DNA of 64,000 nucleotides from Nitrosomonas stercoris (GCA_006742785.1 AP019755.1:496001-560000); one strand, 5' to 3'. Shown: positions 21,190-31,372, counted from the stretch's first letter. Made by a program: numbers and translations. The notes: generated by a model from the letters alone, not told the origin.

Positions 21190-21968
21190 TTCAACTTACC
21201 TGCACGTAAATCTCTGGCTTCTTCAGAATCTGGAAACCGTTGTTGTAACTGAAAGGTGTAGTGATTTTCCGCATTTACATCCTGATTTGCTCGCGCAATA
21301 CGCACAGCTAACCACAAACTGTTAGCAGTCGGAGAATATGTCTGCAAATATTGAGTAATTGATGCCCAGGCATTTTTTACATTGCCTCGACTAAAATCTA
21401 GTTCGACCAATCCTAGTTGCGCCAAGGCATAACCAGGGCGAATCACCAATGCTTGTTGAAAATAGCTCTCAGCCTGCTCAAATTGATTTTGCTTTAGCAC
21501 ACACAAACCAGCGTTGGTATAGGTCCTCTCGGGTGTTTCGTACAAAGGATCACGGATTGCCAGCATAAAATGTTCTATTGCCTGCTCAACTCTATCGGGC
21601 TTTCTTTGGCACAGGAACCAGCCAAAATTATTGTGGATATCAGAATCATTGGGTGCAATGCCAAGCGCACGTTCAAAATTCCACTCTGCCTGATTATCTT
21701 CGCGCAAATCCATATAAACCAGCCCCAGCATATTATAAGCTGGTGCATAATCAGATTTTTTCTGTAACGCTATATCTGCCTCTTCTATCGCAATTCGGTA
21801 TTGTCCTCGATAATAATACTGACCCGCCAGCTCCGTATGAATTTTTGCGCTTCGCAGTGCGCGTTGCTTCAATTCTTCAGGTGTTGTTTTTTCCTGAACT
21901 GATATTGGCACGCATCCAGCCAACCAGAATAAGAGACCAATCATGCCTATGCCGAACAGTTTATTCAT
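21186..21968 (-). CDS. pilF: Type IV pilus assembly lipoprotein, PilF/PilW TPR family
   Basis: This outer-membrane lipoprotein pilots the PilQ secretin into the outer membrane. The product has a lipobox LAGC preceded by a hydrophobic stretch, then about six TPR repeats such as APAYNMLGLVYMDLREDNQA and SDIHNNFGWFLCQRKPDRVE. The longest frame begins at a TTG at 21998. The ATG at 21968 was preferred because it gives a normal lipoprotein signal (260 residues). The position between rlmN and rodZ is the conserved proteobacterial order. Confidence 0.9.
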   Translation of the reverse strand: MNKLFGIGMIGLLFWLAGCVPISVQEKTTPEELKQRALRSAKIHTELAGQYYYRGQYRIAIEEADIALQKKSDYAPAYNMLGLVYMDLREDNQAEWNFERALGIAPNDSDIHNNFGWFLCQRKPDRVEQAIEHFMLAIRDPLYETPERTYTNAGLCVLKQNQFEQAESYFQQALVIRPGYALAQLGLVELDFSRGNVKNAWASITQYLQTYSPTANSLWLAVRIARANQDVNAENHYTFQLQQRFPDSEEARDLRAGKLK

Positions 21969-22024
21969 ATTACTCGTAAATTTACTGTCAATATCCAATT
22001 CACCAACATTTTTTCAAGAAACAG

Positions 22025-23176
22025 TTAACCAGTCACCATAGATTGATTGGAGCTATTTGCATTAATTTTTGTGCGGCGCATTTTATTTTTTACTTGTCCA
22101 GCCAGTTGCCCGCACGCTGCTGCAATATCTTCTCCACGAGTTTTACGCACTGTGGTAACAATACCAGCTTGCATCAATACATCCCGAAAATTATTAATCG
22201 CCTCAGCAGTTGAACGTTTGTAGCCAGAATTTGCAAATGCATTAAAGGGAATCAGATTCAGTTTGCATGGAATATTTTTGACAACCTGCACCAATTCATG
22301 CGCCTGTGCCACGCTATCGTTTACACCTCGCAGCATAACATATTCAAACGTAATAAAATCTCTAGGTGCGGCCGGCAAATAACGCTCACAAGCAGCCAGT
22401 AAATCTTTGATTGGATATTTTTTGTTAATAGGCACTAACTGATCTCGCAAAGCATCATTAGGTGCATGCAACGAAACAGCCAGTGCAACAGGACAACGCT
22501 CACGCAAGCGATCCAGTGCCGGCACCAAACCAGACGTGCTGACAGTTACTCGACGTCGAGACAATCCATAAGCATCATCACTAAGCATCAAATCAAGTGC
22601 GGTCACAACATTCTCAAAATTGGCCAGTGGCTCACCCATCCCCATCATGACCACATTCGTCACCGGTCGTCTCTCGGTTTTATTGCTCCTAACCTGGGTT
22701 AACGTTCCATTCGAAGAAGAAAATTGATCAGGCTGAGAGGCCAGTAATTGGTTAGCCAACCATAATTGACCAATAATTTCCGCCACACGCAAATTGCGAT
22801 TAAATCCCTGATGACCAGTCGAACAAAAACTGCATGCCATTGCGCACCCAACCTGGCTGGAAACGCACAATGTTCCGCGATTGGGTTCAGGGATAAAAAC
22901 CATTTCTACTGCATTGCCTGTTCCGGTCGACAATAACCATTTCCGAGTACCATCGTTGGCCTCATGATCGCTCACAATTTCCGGCAATTGCACAACTGCA
23001 CGTTCTATTAGTTTCTGGCGAAACACTTTCGCCAGATCACTCATTTGTATAAACTCGGTTGTACCAGATTGATGCATCCAGCGCAGCAACTGACGCGCAC
23101 GATAAGGCTTTTCACCCATTTCTTCACAAAAACGAGTCAGTCCTGTTTTATTGAAATCAAGTAAATTAATCATCAT
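22025..23176 (-). CDS. rlmN: Dual-specificity rRNA/tRNA adenine-C2 methyltransferase RlmN
   Basis: RlmN is a radical-SAM enzyme that makes m2A2503 in 23S rRNA and m2A37 in certain tRNAs. The 383-residue product carries the cluster motif [11 protein letters not shown], the GMGEPLANF block, and a catalytic Cys region near the C-terminus ([16 protein letters not shown]). An insert of about 20 residues rich in Ser and Asn ([18 protein letters not shown]) sits near residue 140-160; such inserts vary in the family. It is followed by pilF and preceded by ndk. Confidence 0.96.
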   Translation of the reverse strand: MMINLLDFNKTGLTRFCEEMGEKPYRARQLLRWMHQSGTTEFIQMSDLAKVFRQKLIERAVVQLPEIVSDHEANDGTRKWLLSTGTGNAVEMVFIPEPNRGTLCVSSQVGCAMACSFCSTGHQGFNRNLRVAEIIGQLWLANQLLASQPDQFSSSNGTLTQVRSNKTERRPVTNVVMMGMGEPLANFENVVTALDLMLSDDAYGLSRRRVTVSTSGLVPALDRLRERCPVALAVSLHAPNDALRDQLVPINKKYPIKDLLAACERYLPAAPRDFITFEYVMLRGVNDSVAQAHELVQVVKNIPCKLNLIPFNAFANSGYKRSTAEAINNFRDVLMQAGIVTTVRKTRGEDIAAACGQLAGQVKNKMRRTKINANSSNQSMVTG

Positions 23177-23209
23177 GTCTGGCTATCCAGAGCAGCAAGA
23201 TTACAGCAT

Positions 23210-23635
23210 CTAACGAGAATAGATATTCAAGGAAAGAAAGAAACAAGCTATTTCTACGGCTGCAGTTTCAGGAGCATCCGAGCCATGCACTGCATTGGCA
23301 TCAATATTTTCTGCAAAATCGGCACGAATTGTACCTTTTTCCGCTTGTTGTGGATCAGTGGCACCCATTAACTCACGATTCTTAGTAATTGCGTTCTCAC
23401 CTTCCAATACTTGAATCATGACTGGCCCGGAAATCATGAAGTCAACCAGATCTTTAAAAAAAGGACGCTCTTTATGCACCGCATAAAAATTTTCTGCTTC
23501 AACTCTGGATAAATGCACCATACGTGCAGCAACAATTTTTAAACCAGCTGCTTCAAATCTTGCATAAATCTGCCCAATCACATTTTTTGCGACCGCATCC
23601 GGCTTGATTATAGATAACGTTCTTTCAACTGCCAT
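23210..23635 (-). CDS. ndk: Nucleoside diphosphate kinase
   Basis: Ndk passes a phosphate from ATP to other nucleoside diphosphates through a phospho-His. The 141-residue product begins [17 protein letters not shown] and has the active-site His at 117 in [12 protein letters not shown]. Length and motifs are standard. It heads the minus-strand run toward rlmN and der. It reads away from nitrosocyanin's terminator at 23861-23889. Confidence 0.97.
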   Translation of the reverse strand: MAVERTLSIIKPDAVAKNVIGQIYARFEAAGLKIVAARMVHLSRVEAENFYAVHKERPFFKDLVDFMISGPVMIQVLEGENAITKNRELMGATDPQQAEKGTIRADFAENIDANAVHGSDAPETAAVEIACFFLSLNIYSR

Positions 23636-23860
23636 TCAATACTCCATAAAAATAGTTCATCATAGGCAGGTATTTTAACAAAAATACCTGATGTAATTTA
23701 CCAAACAACGACTTGGGCAGTCTCTAAAAAACCACTTATGTCGCCATTTTCACATTAAAACCCAACTTAAAATGCACACATGCTTCGAACACATTCTGCA
23801 TTCTTGCCCAATCTCAACATCGCAATATTCTCTTCAGCAAGCTATGAAGAGCACCAACTA

Positions 23861-23889
23861 AAAAAGGCTGGATCAAATCCAGCCTTTTT
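23861..23889 (-). terminator. Rho-independent terminator of nitrosocyanin
   Basis: AAAAGGCTGGAT and ATCCAGCCTTTT form a perfect stem around a short CAA loop, with T or A runs on both sides. It lies 22 bases past the nitrosocyanin stop, isolating that gene as a single-gene transcript from ndk. The symmetry would also allow it to work on the plus strand. Confidence 0.9.
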
Positions 23890-23911
23890 ATGCCCTGCCG
23901 AGACGTTATAT

Positions 23912-24322
23912 TTAGTCGATAACGTTCAAAGAACCTGGCAGATGAACACTTTGTGGATGCAATTGACAATGAATATTGAAAGCACCTTCCTTATCAGCGG
24001 TGAAGCTAATTGTTTTAGTTTCACCTGCTTTCAACACTTCCTCGATATCATATGCAGCAATTGAGAATCCTTCGCTGATTGGAGATTTGTTCTCAACAAC
24101 GATATTGACTTTTTCCCCTTTCTTGACGACCAATGAACCTGGCTCATTCAAGACGTTAAATTCACGGATATTTTTGATCGTGACGCCTTCCACATTAAGC
24201 TCAGGAACAGTGATGTCATAAGCGTTAATGACGACATTTAAATTACGTTCGGCATGAGCAGCGCCTGCCAGTAACAACGAACCAGCAGCAAAACCAGCAA
24301 GCATTATCTTTGTTATCTTCAT
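23912..24322 (-). CDS. ncyA: Nitrosocyanin, red copper protein
   Basis: Nitrosocyanin is a periplasmic mononuclear red copper protein found in ammonia-oxidising bacteria. Its exact role is debated; proposals include electron transfer or catalysis on nitrogen oxides. The 136-residue precursor has a clear Sec signal (1-24, ending AAHA). The mature part is a cupredoxin fold with ligands Glu84, Cys119, His122 and His127, which become 60, 95, 98 and 103 after processing, exactly the published set. Ligand motifs read SEGFSI and [13 protein letters not shown] strong AGAGGAAAG ribosome site lies upstream. It is a single-gene unit with its own terminator. Confidence 0.95.
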   Translation of the reverse strand: MKITKIMLAGFAAGSLLLAGAAHAERNLNVVINAYDITVPELNVEGVTIKNIREFNVLNEPGSLVVKKGEKVNIVVENKSPISEGFSIAAYDIEEVLKAGETKTISFTADKEGAFNIHCQLHPQSVHLPGSLNVID

Positions 24323-24713
24323 TATTACTTTCCTCTACTTGAATTATTGGTTTGGGTAAAATATTCAACGATTTGGCGGCTTCACTTTGCAGTCACCTGC
24401 AAATCAGCCTATGAATATTTTCTGAGAATATCACTATCAGAAATGTTATTTATTATTACTATTTATACTCAGGAACTCACTTTTACTTCCGAGTCCTAAC
24501 AGGTAATTTTAGATAAAATAGCTAAAAATGTCAATGTCACAGCACATGGCGAGAATTACCTCCCCGCAATTTACACTTGTGCATTTTCTTCAAATTACAC
24601 TTCAATTGACTGCAAATGTATAACTTTACCTAGTTAATGTAGAATATCGTTGCTTTTTTTATATACCCTCGAATTAATTTGCTAATTTCCGTCTCGCTCC
24701 GGAGCGCGTGTTC
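24323..24713. promoter_or_regulatory. Divergent control region of nitrosocyanin and aminotransferase
   Basis: This AT-rich region of about 390 bases has no gene and must hold both divergent promoters. A perfect inverted repeat TTTGCAG-TCAC-CTGCAAA lies at 24386-24403, about 65 bases upstream of the nitrosocyanin ATG, and could be an operator. A second, weaker dyad is at about 24412-24432 (AATATTTTCTGAGAATATC). No convincing -35/-10 pair could be fixed by eye. Confidence 0.4.
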
Positions 24714-26102
24714 ATGAAAATCCAGGATATTATCCAAAACCGCACTAAAGAAAATTTTTCCTTGCATGACAAATATCTGAATAGCCAGATGGTGAAGGTG
24801 CTCAAAACCATTGATTTTGATCGCCATTATGTCAGAGCTCAAGGTGCCTATTTGTTTGACGAGCACGATAATCGCTATTTGGACTTACTCAGTGGTTTTG
24901 GCGTTTTTGCGCTAGGTCGCAATCATGCCAAAATGGTTGAAGTGCTTGAAAGTACCTTACAAGCAGGATTGCCCAATCTGGTGCAACTTGACGTATCACT
25001 GTTAGCTGGATTACTGGCAGAAAAACTGGTTAAGCTGGCGCCTAACGGATTAAATCGCGTGTTCTTTGCCAATTCAGGTACGGAAACAGTGGAAGCAGCC
25101 ATTAAATTCAGCCGCTATGCCACTGGCAGATCCAAAGTTATTTTTTGTCACGGCTGCTACCACGGGCTTAGCCTTGGCTCTCTTTCCGCTACTGGGGACG
25201 ATCATTACAAACAAGGGTTTGGCCCGCTACTGCCCAATTTCATTGAAATTCCTTTTAATGATCTCGCAGCACTGGAGGAAGCACTCGCTCAAGGTGACGT
25301 TGCTGCTTTCATCACAGAACCGATTCAAGGGCATGGCGTGTGGATACCAGACGATGATTATTTACCGGAAGCTGCCAAATTAACACGTAAATACGGCGCT
25401 GTATTTATTGCAGATGAAATACAAACCGGGCTGGGTAGAACCGGAAAATGGTGGGCAGTTGAACACTGGGGAGCAGAACCCGATATTGTGTGCTCCTCCA
25501 AAATCCTCTCTGGTGGATTTATTCCTGTCGGAGCGCTCATGTGTAGAGAATGGATTTTTGATCGCGTTTTTAACCGTATGGATCGCGCAGTAGTCCACGG
25601 CAGCACATTTGGTAAAAACAATCTAGCCATGGCAGCTGGTCTGGCTACGCTTGAGATACTGGAATCCGAAAACTTGATTGAACACTCTGCGCAAACCGGC
25701 GCTGCAATCATAGATGGACTTGCTCCATTAATTGATCAATACGAATGCTTTACCGAGATACGCGGCAAAGGCTTGATGATTGCATTGGAGTTTTCCGAGC
25801 CAACCGAAAGTCTTGCACTTAAGTTTTCCTGGAAAATGCTGGAAGCGGCCAATAAAGGTTTGTTCTCACAACTCATTACGGTACCATTGTTTAGACAACA
25901 TCGTATTTTGTCTCAGGTCGCCGGGCGCAATATGAACATCGTCAAATTTATTCCACCTTTCATTTTGACAGAATCCGATGTTCAGTGGATTATATCAGCA
26001 ACCACAGATGTCATTGCCAATGCTCATCGCGGCCCAGCTGCCGTTTGGGATTTTGGTAAGGTGCTGGCAACACGGGCGATACGCGCCAAATTGCACGCAT
26101 AG
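24714..26102 (+). CDS. Class III PLP-dependent aminotransferase, possibly HpnO (hopanoid)
   Basis: The product, about 462 residues, has the class III fold: FFANSGTETVEAAIKFSRYA for cofactor binding, IADEIQTGLGRTGKWWAVEH with the Asp that binds PLP nitrogen, and the Schiff-base Lys near 263 in SSKILSGGF. ATG at 24714 was chosen over a GTG six bases upstream because GGAG sits at a proper distance. Class III members include acetylornithine, GABA and hopanoid aminotransferases. The length and long C-terminal tail resemble HpnO, which makes aminobacteriohopanetriol, but no other hopanoid genes are visible here, so the substrate is open. Confidence 0.75.
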   Translation: MKIQDIIQNRTKENFSLHDKYLNSQMVKVLKTIDFDRHYVRAQGAYLFDEHDNRYLDLLSGFGVFALGRNHAKMVEVLESTLQAGLPNLVQLDVSLLAGLLAEKLVKLAPNGLNRVFFANSGTETVEAAIKFSRYATGRSKVIFCHGCYHGLSLGSLSATGDDHYKQGFGPLLPNFIEIPFNDLAALEEALAQGDVAAFITEPIQGHGVWIPDDDYLPEAAKLTRKYGAVFIADEIQTGLGRTGKWWAVEHWGAEPDIVCSSKILSGGFIPVGALMCREWIFDRVFNRMDRAVVHGSTFGKNNLAMAAGLATLEILESENLIEHSAQTGAAIIDGLAPLIDQYECFTEIRGKGLMIALEFSEPTESLALKFSWKMLEAANKGLFSQLITVPLFRQHRILSQVAGRNMNIVKFIPPFILTESDVQWIISATTDVIANAHRGPAAVWDFGKVLATRAIRAKLHA

Positions 26103-26116
26103 ATAGATAACCACCG

Positions 26117-26824
26117 TCAATCATCGGCTTCTTCTGCGCGCCACAGACAACTTCCCTTGCTTTCCTGATGGATCCGCTCCATTAGCTGATCATGCAACAC
26201 AAGCTCCGTCTGGTTGGGAGGCTGAATAATCAGCGTCAAATCCTCCATGGCGCGCAATGACGCTTGCGATGCGCCACCCGACATATCCCGCTCCATGAGC
26301 AAACTCTCCTGACCACGCGTCATCGCCAGATACACATCAGCCAACAATTCCGCATCCAGCAAGGCACCATGCAGCGTTCGATGAGAATTATCAATTTGAT
26401 AACGCTCACACAGCGCATCCAGATTGTTACGCCTGCCCGGATGCAATTCTCTTGCCAATGTGAGCGTATCCACAATTTGTAGACAATAAGTCTGCATAGG
26501 CTTGTATCGAATCAAGGCGAGCTCGTGATCTATAAATCCGGTATCAAACGGTGCGTTATGGATAAACACTTCGCTGTTATCTATGAATTCTACAAATTCA
26601 CGACAAATATCCTGAAATACTGGCTTGTCCCGCAAAAACTCCTGAGTCAAGCCATGCACGCGCAAAGCTCCTTCGTCACTCTCTCGGCCGGGATTTACAT
26701 ACTGATGAAAATGGCGACCAGTCAAACGCCGATTACACACTTCCACCGCTGCAATTTCGACAATCCGGTGACCCAACGCCGGGTCCAAACCGGTGGTCTC
26801 CGTATCTAAAAATACATAACGCAT
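26117..26824 (-). CDS. dnaQ: DNA polymerase III epsilon subunit (proofreading exonuclease)
   Basis: DnaQ is the 3'-5' proofreading exonuclease of the replicative polymerase core. The 235-residue product starts MRYVFLDTETTGLDP, with catalytic Asp7 and Glu9 (Exo I). IHNAPFDTGFIDHEL is Exo II and HGALLDAELLADVYL is Exo III with its His-Asp pair. It lies 12 bases after rnhA, the common pairing in proteobacteria, and converges tightly with the aminotransferase. Confidence 0.96.
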   Translation of the reverse strand: MRYVFLDTETTGLDPALGHRIVEIAAVEVCNRRLTGRHFHQYVNPGRESDEGALRVHGLTQEFLRDKPVFQDICREFVEFIDNSEVFIHNAPFDTGFIDHELALIRYKPMQTYCLQIVDTLTLARELHPGRRNNLDALCERYQIDNSHRTLHGALLDAELLADVYLAMTRGQESLLMERDMSGGASQASLRAMEDLTLIIQPPNQTELVLHDQLMERIHQESKGSCLWRAEEADD

Positions 26825-26836
26825 TGTTCTTAATCG

Positions 26837-27328
26837 TTATCTGACAGCATTGGATAACACCGATTCCACCCCTTGATTAGCCAGCCAATCTGCGCGCTCA
26901 TTGCCTGCATGGCCATCATGCCCACGCACCCAAAACCACTCCACCTGATAACGCTGCGCTAATTCATCCAATTCCTTCCACAACGCTTCGTTCTTGACCG
27001 GTTTTTTATCTGCAGTACGCCAGCCACGCTTTTTCCAGCCATGTATCCATTCATTCATCCCTTTTTGCACATATTGCGAATCAGTATGCAACTGCACGTG
27101 CACAGCTTGCTGTTCCCCGCATAGAGATGCCAACTCCTGCAAGGCACGAATAGCAGCCAGTAATTCCATACGATTATTGGTGGTTTCCAGTTCTCCGCCA
27201 AAAAACTCCCGGGTTTCATCGTTAAATCGTAAGCAAACTCCCCATCCTCCAGGACCAGGATTTCCTTTACAGGCACCATCCGTAAAAATTTCTACGTATT
27301 CAATATTATTTTTCACCTGTAACAACAC
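26837..27328 (-). CDS. rnhA: Ribonuclease HI
   Basis: RNase HI cuts the RNA strand of RNA-DNA hybrids. The product has the four acidic residues and His of the family: [44 protein letters not shown] and the His-Asp near [13 protein letters not shown]. Starts are GTG codons: 27328 gives 163 residues, while 27316 gives 159 and has a better spaced AAAGG before it. The gene begins just after the methyltransferase stop and is probably in one transcript with it and dnaQ. Confidence 0.95.
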   Translation of the reverse strand: MLLQVKNNIEYVEIFTDGACKGNPGPGGWGVCLRFNDETREFFGGELETTNNRMELLAAIRALQELASLCGEQQAVHVQLHTDSQYVQKGMNEWIHGWKKRGWRTADKKPVKNEALWKELDELAQRYQVEWFWVRGHDGHAGNERADWLANQGVESVLSNAVR

Positions 27329-27333
27329 CTTTG

Positions 27334-28122
27334 TTATTGATCAATTGTCTTATTATATTTTTTTGTATTTGTTCCCGCAGATAAAGCAGATCGCTCTCCC
27401 CCCAGCTCTGTTTGCGGAACGGACGCCACTTTTCTTTTGCGCGCGGCGGCATCTTCCCATTTTGGCTTAATAATCCGCATGCCATATTCACGTTTGACTG
27501 CCTGCAAGAAATATACCCCTCCAGCAATCGGCCACCAGCGATCACCTGCCGCTTCCATAAAGTGAAAGCGAGACAGCCATTTTTCTGTTCCACAGGGCGG
27601 CGCATAACAACCAAACTGCCCTGCCACAATTTCAAAATCAAGCAATAACAACCAATCTTTCACACGCGCCAAATCGATGAAGCGGCCACACCATGGAAAA
27701 TCTGTTTTAGTCCGGGTCATACGCCGATACATTCCCCAAAAACTGAATGGATTAAATCCGCTGATAATCACTCTGCCTTCATCAATCAATACACGATGTG
27801 CTTCACGCAAAATCTGGATAGGATAAGCATGGAATTCAAGTGTATGCGGCAGCAATACCAAGTCCAGACTATCACTTTGAATAGGCAAAAACGCAGGCAA
27901 CACCTTGGCAGAGACTTTATCACCCGATCCCAGCACAAATTTAAACGGCATGCGATTATTGCGTAGCAGGTCAAATTCAGCCCAGCCCACTTGAGTCGCG
28001 TTGTATCCGAAAATATCCGCCACCACACGATCAAAATAGCGCAGCTCCTGCTCAAGCACATACTGTCCCAGCGTAGTCTCAAACCACTGCTGTTTGTTTT
28101 TCTGCAATGTGGAGTCAAACAT
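27334..28122 (-). CDS. SAM-dependent methyltransferase, class I
   Basis: The 262-residue product belongs to the methyltransferase 11 group usually found beside rnhA and gloB in proteobacteria. [23 protein letters not shown] is the typical post-motif region, and [20 protein letters not shown] lies where the SAM-binding strand is expected, although a canonical GxGxG is not obvious. The C-terminal 40 residues are basic and low in structure. The substrate is unknown. It is divergent from gloB, sharing a promoter region of about 58 bases. Confidence 0.8.
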   Translation of the reverse strand: MFDSTLQKNKQQWFETTLGQYVLEQELRYFDRVVADIFGYNATQVGWAEFDLLRNNRMPFKFVLGSGDKVSAKVLPAFLPIQSDSLDLVLLPHTLEFHAYPIQILREAHRVLIDEGRVIISGFNPFSFWGMYRRMTRTKTDFPWCGRFIDLARVKDWLLLLDFEIVAGQFGCYAPPCGTEKWLSRFHFMEAAGDRWWPIAGGVYFLQAVKREYGMRIIKPKWEDAAARKRKVASVPQTELGGERSALSAGTNTKKYNKTIDQ

Positions 28123-28180
28123 ATTGTTGCACGATTCGTTATGATGATATTTTGTCTGTCATCTTCCGCAAGGAGAAACA

Positions 28181-28945
28181 ATGATTAATATTTTTCCTGT
28201 TCGAGCCTTCAAGGATAATTATATTTGGATTATTCATAATCAGCAGGTTGCACTAATCATAGATCCTGGTAATGCTGCGCCAGTTCTCAACTGGATCGAC
28301 CAGCAAAAATTACAGCCGCTGGCAATATTATGCACTCATCATCACTCAGATCATACCGGTGGCATTGCTGCGCTCGTACAAGAATTTTCAATACCTGTTT
28401 ATGGGCCAGCCAACGAAACCATACCGAATATCACCCACCCATTAACCGAAGATGACACACTCAATTTTCCGGCACTAGCACTCACACTCGATGTGTTGGA
28501 TATTCCTGGGCACACCGCTGGCCACATTGCCTATTACGGCCATCAATCTCTGTTTTGTGGAGACACACTATTTTCCTGTGGTTGCGGGCGCATCTTTGAA
28601 GGCAGCCCACAACAAATGTTTGCCTCTCTGCAAAAATTAGCGCGCCTGCCCGACGAAACACGTGTGTATTGTGCGCATGAATACACTTTGAGCAATATCC
28701 AGTTTGCCCGAATATTGGATCCAGACAATACCAATTTGCTCCAATGGGAGCACGAGGCCCAACAAAAATTAGCGCAGCAGCTTCCCACACTACCAACCAA
28801 TCTTGCGCTGGAAAAAACAGTCAATCCTTTTTTACGCTGTGATCAGCCCGCCATCATACAAAGTGCCAGCCAATATGTTGGCCATCAGCTAGATGACCCA
28901 GTTAGCATTTTTGCTGCAATTCGTAGCTGGAAAAACAACTTCTAA
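28181..28945 (+). CDS. gloB: Hydroxyacylglutathione hydrolase (glyoxalase II)
   Basis: GloB hydrolyses S-lactoylglutathione to lactate and glutathione in methylglyoxal detoxification. The 254-residue product is a metallo-beta-lactamase fold protein with the metal motif THHHSDHTGG near residue 52, GHTAGHIAYY, the CGDTLFSCGCGRIFEG block with bridging Asp, and CAHEYTLSNIQFA. A C-terminal substrate domain completes it. AAGGAG lies just before the ATG. Pairing with the divergent methyltransferase and rnhA is conserved in proteobacteria. Confidence 0.96.
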   Translation: MINIFPVRAFKDNYIWIIHNQQVALIIDPGNAAPVLNWIDQQKLQPLAILCTHHHSDHTGGIAALVQEFSIPVYGPANETIPNITHPLTEDDTLNFPALALTLDVLDIPGHTAGHIAYYGHQSLFCGDTLFSCGCGRIFEGSPQQMFASLQKLARLPDETRVYCAHEYTLSNIQFARILDPDNTNLLQWEHEAQQKLAQQLPTLPTNLALEKTVNPFLRCDQPAIIQSASQYVGHQLDDPVSIFAAIRSWKNNF

Positions 28946-29032
28946 AGATTTGTTCAATACTTCACCCAAGGAAGCACACGACATTAAAATCAGCAAAAAA
29001 CTGAATTTTATATGCAATAAAGTTGCATCAGA

Positions 29033-29602
29033 TCAAATCCGACAACCTTCATCATCGCACCCGGATTGCGTCTCTTCCGGTTGATCATCCGCGGACGCTG
29101 CCAGTTCCTCATCTGAAACCTCTTCGGCCAGTAATGTACCGATGGATACCCCCAGCAAAAAATCACTGACATGGCCAAATTTATGTAAACGCAGGTGGCC
29201 AGTCTTATCAATCAAAATGGTGGTGGGTGTGCCTTGCATGTGATAAGTCATCATCGTATGCGGAATAACCTGTTTCTCATTTGGCTTGTCGATCCCAATT
29301 GGAAAACGCAAGCGGTATTCATACGCAAACACTTCTAAAGCATCCCGACCCATTACTGCATGATGCTCAAATACCGTGTGTAAACCAATGACTGCCACCC
29401 GCTCCGGATCAAATTCATTAAATACCTGCTGTGTTTGCGGAATTCCTTGTTGCACACAACCAGGGCACAGCATCTGAAAAGCATGCATGAGTACAACCTT
29501 ACCACGCAAGGAAGCCAACGTAACCGGCTCAGATGTATTGAGCCAGCCAGCAGTAATTAGCTCGGGCGCCTTAATTTTTTCAACTGTTGTATTCTTGTTC
29601 AT
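29033..29602 (-). CDS. Redoxin-domain (AhpC/TSA-like) thiol protein with Cys-containing tail
   Basis: The 189-residue product has a thioredoxin fold with the motif LCPGC near residues 44-48 in VVLMHAFQMLCPGCVQQG, and the cis-Pro region MQGTPTTILIDKTGHLR. No signal peptide is visible, so it is probably cytoplasmic. The last 15 residues, QSGCDDEGCRI, add a second Cys pair after an acidic linker. It probably acts as a thiol-disulphide reductase or peroxiredoxin-like protein; the substrate is not evident. It stands alone between gloB and the flavin oxidoreductase. Confidence 0.75.
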   Translation of the reverse strand: MNKNTTVEKIKAPELITAGWLNTSEPVTLASLRGKVVLMHAFQMLCPGCVQQGIPQTQQVFNEFDPERVAVIGLHTVFEHHAVMGRDALEVFAYEYRLRFPIGIDKPNEKQVIPHTMMTYHMQGTPTTILIDKTGHLRLHKFGHVSDFLLGVSIGTLLAEEVSDEELAASADDQPEETQSGCDDEGCRI

Positions 29603-29748
29603 AATTTAAATAGCACGATATAGTATTGAAAACAGGAGCTTCTCAGGATAGCATGCACGATCACAATACTTTTGGTTAAATTGATCGTCTTCACTCATCG
29701 AACAGCAATTCTACCAATATTTATTCAACCTTCTCTTGCGAACCTGAT

Positions 29749-30879
29749 ATGACTACCACACTCTTTGATTCCTTTGATCTTGCCGGTATAAAACTGGCCA
29801 ATCGCATCGTTATGGCGCCACTAACGCGCAACCGTTCACCGCACGCCATCCCGCAACCCATTACTGCCGACTACTACGCCCAACGCGCCAGCGCTGGATT
29901 GATTATTACCGAAGGAACTGCAATTTCTCCACAAGGACAAGGGTATGCTGATGTTCCGGGGCTGTATACACAAGCTGCACTGGATGGCTGGCGAACAGTG
30001 ACAAAAGCTGTGCATGATCAAGGTGGCAAAATCGTTGTACAGCTATGGCATGTCGGACGTATCTCTCATTCCAGCCTTCAACCAAATAATCAGCAGCCTG
30101 TTGCTCCTTCGGCTATACCAGCGAACAGCAAAACTTATCTAACTACCGCAAATGAAGGTCAAGGTGGTTTTGTGCCAACCTCTCCACCGCGCGCATTAGA
30201 GGTTAGCGAGCTACCGGGTATTATTGATGATTATCGTCACGCAGCCCTTGTGGCTCTCGAAGTTGGTTTTGACGGTGTTGAAATTCATGCTGCTAATGGC
30301 TATTTACTTGATCAATTTCTGCGCGCAAACACGAATCAGCGGTGTGACAACTACGGCGGCAGCATTGAAAACCGCGCACGGTTTCTGCTTGAAGTCGTCC
30401 AAGCCATCACCGATGCAATTGGCGCCGAACGCACTGGTATCAGATTATCTCCAGTGACTCCAGCCTGTGATATGTTTGATCCGGAACCACAACCCTTGTT
30501 TAAACATGTCATCAGCAGCCTAGCCAAGTTCAAGCTGTCCTACATACACATCATCGAAGGTGCAACTGGCGGTGCACGTGATCATCAACAAGGTGCTACT
30601 GCATTTGATTACGCCGCGCTCAAACAAACTTACCGTACTGCAGGCGGCCAAGCTGCCTGGATGTTAAATAATGGCTACAACTTCACCTTGGCCCAACAAG
30701 CTGTTCGAAGTGGACAAGCCGACCTCATTTCTTTTGGCCGACTATTCATCAGCAATCCAGATCTGGTTGAACGCCTACGCCTCGGCGCACTTTTGACCGA
30801 ACCAGACAGCAGCACTTTCTACGGAGGAAACGAACATGGTTACACTGATTATCCATTCCTGAACACCCAACAAACCTGA
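29749..30879 (+). CDS. Old Yellow Enzyme family FMN oxidoreductase (NemA-like)
   Basis: The 376-residue product is a cytoplasmic TIM-barrel flavoenzyme that reduces activated alkenes and nitro compounds with NAD(P)H. It begins LFDSFDLAGIKLANRIVMAPLTRNRS, contains VQLWHVGRISH, the active-site His-Asn in VEIHAANGYLLDQFLR, and YGGSIENRARF, then the phosphate loop near LISFGRLFISNPDLVERLR. These match N-ethylmaleimide reductase NemA. No nemR-type repressor lies beside it. The physiological substrate is unknown. Confidence 0.93.
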   Translation: MTTTLFDSFDLAGIKLANRIVMAPLTRNRSPHAIPQPITADYYAQRASAGLIITEGTAISPQGQGYADVPGLYTQAALDGWRTVTKAVHDQGGKIVVQLWHVGRISHSSLQPNNQQPVAPSAIPANSKTYLTTANEGQGGFVPTSPPRALEVSELPGIIDDYRHAALVALEVGFDGVEIHAANGYLLDQFLRANTNQRCDNYGGSIENRARFLLEVVQAITDAIGAERTGIRLSPVTPACDMFDPEPQPLFKHVISSLAKFKLSYIHIIEGATGGARDHQQGATAFDYAALKQTYRTAGGQAAWMLNNGYNFTLAQQAVRSGQADLISFGRLFISNPDLVERLRLGALLTEPDSSTFYGGNEHGYTDYPFLNTQQT

Positions 30880-30961
30880 TGGCAAAAAAATATCGGATTA
30901 CTTTGTTCCTGCCATCCACCGCACTATATTTGCAGCTCGGCTAAAGACGGTGCTTCCTCAC

Positions 30962-31100
30962 AACCTGTTCAAGATCTCGATCAAGGGATACAGTGCAAGG
31001 CAAAATTGAACGAAAAAGCGGAGCATACTTGAAGTATGTGAGTATTTTGAGTTCAATTTCAACGCCGTAATGCGCCCTTCAGCAAGATATTGAACAGGTT
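30962..31100. repeat. Palindromic intergenic repeat, copy 2
   Basis: AACCTGTTCAA and TTGAACAGGTT bound a 139-base element that matches 10341-10479 except at about five positions and has the same length. It is centred on the same CATACTTGAAGTATG tip, at 31031. It lies 82 bases after the flavin oxidoreductase gene. The following stretch to 31372 holds no gene I can support. Confidence 0.9.
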
Positions 31101-31372
31101 TTCACAAAGATGCTATCAATATCGTTCGGGGTCATCGCGAATTTCGTAAGGATACAGCGATAATGGCAGAAAAAAGCACTGGACTGCTTCACACTTGCAG
31201 CTCCTTCACAAGAACAAGCTTTATTTAAGCAATGTATAAAGTGACACGATCATTGCAAAACGATGCCGTCGATGAAACAATCCAGAATAGTGACAAGAGA
31301 GGTAGGTGTATGTCTTCTTGCAACACACTACGTTGTTAACGCGCCCAATTAATCAAGCGCTGAAGATTTATT

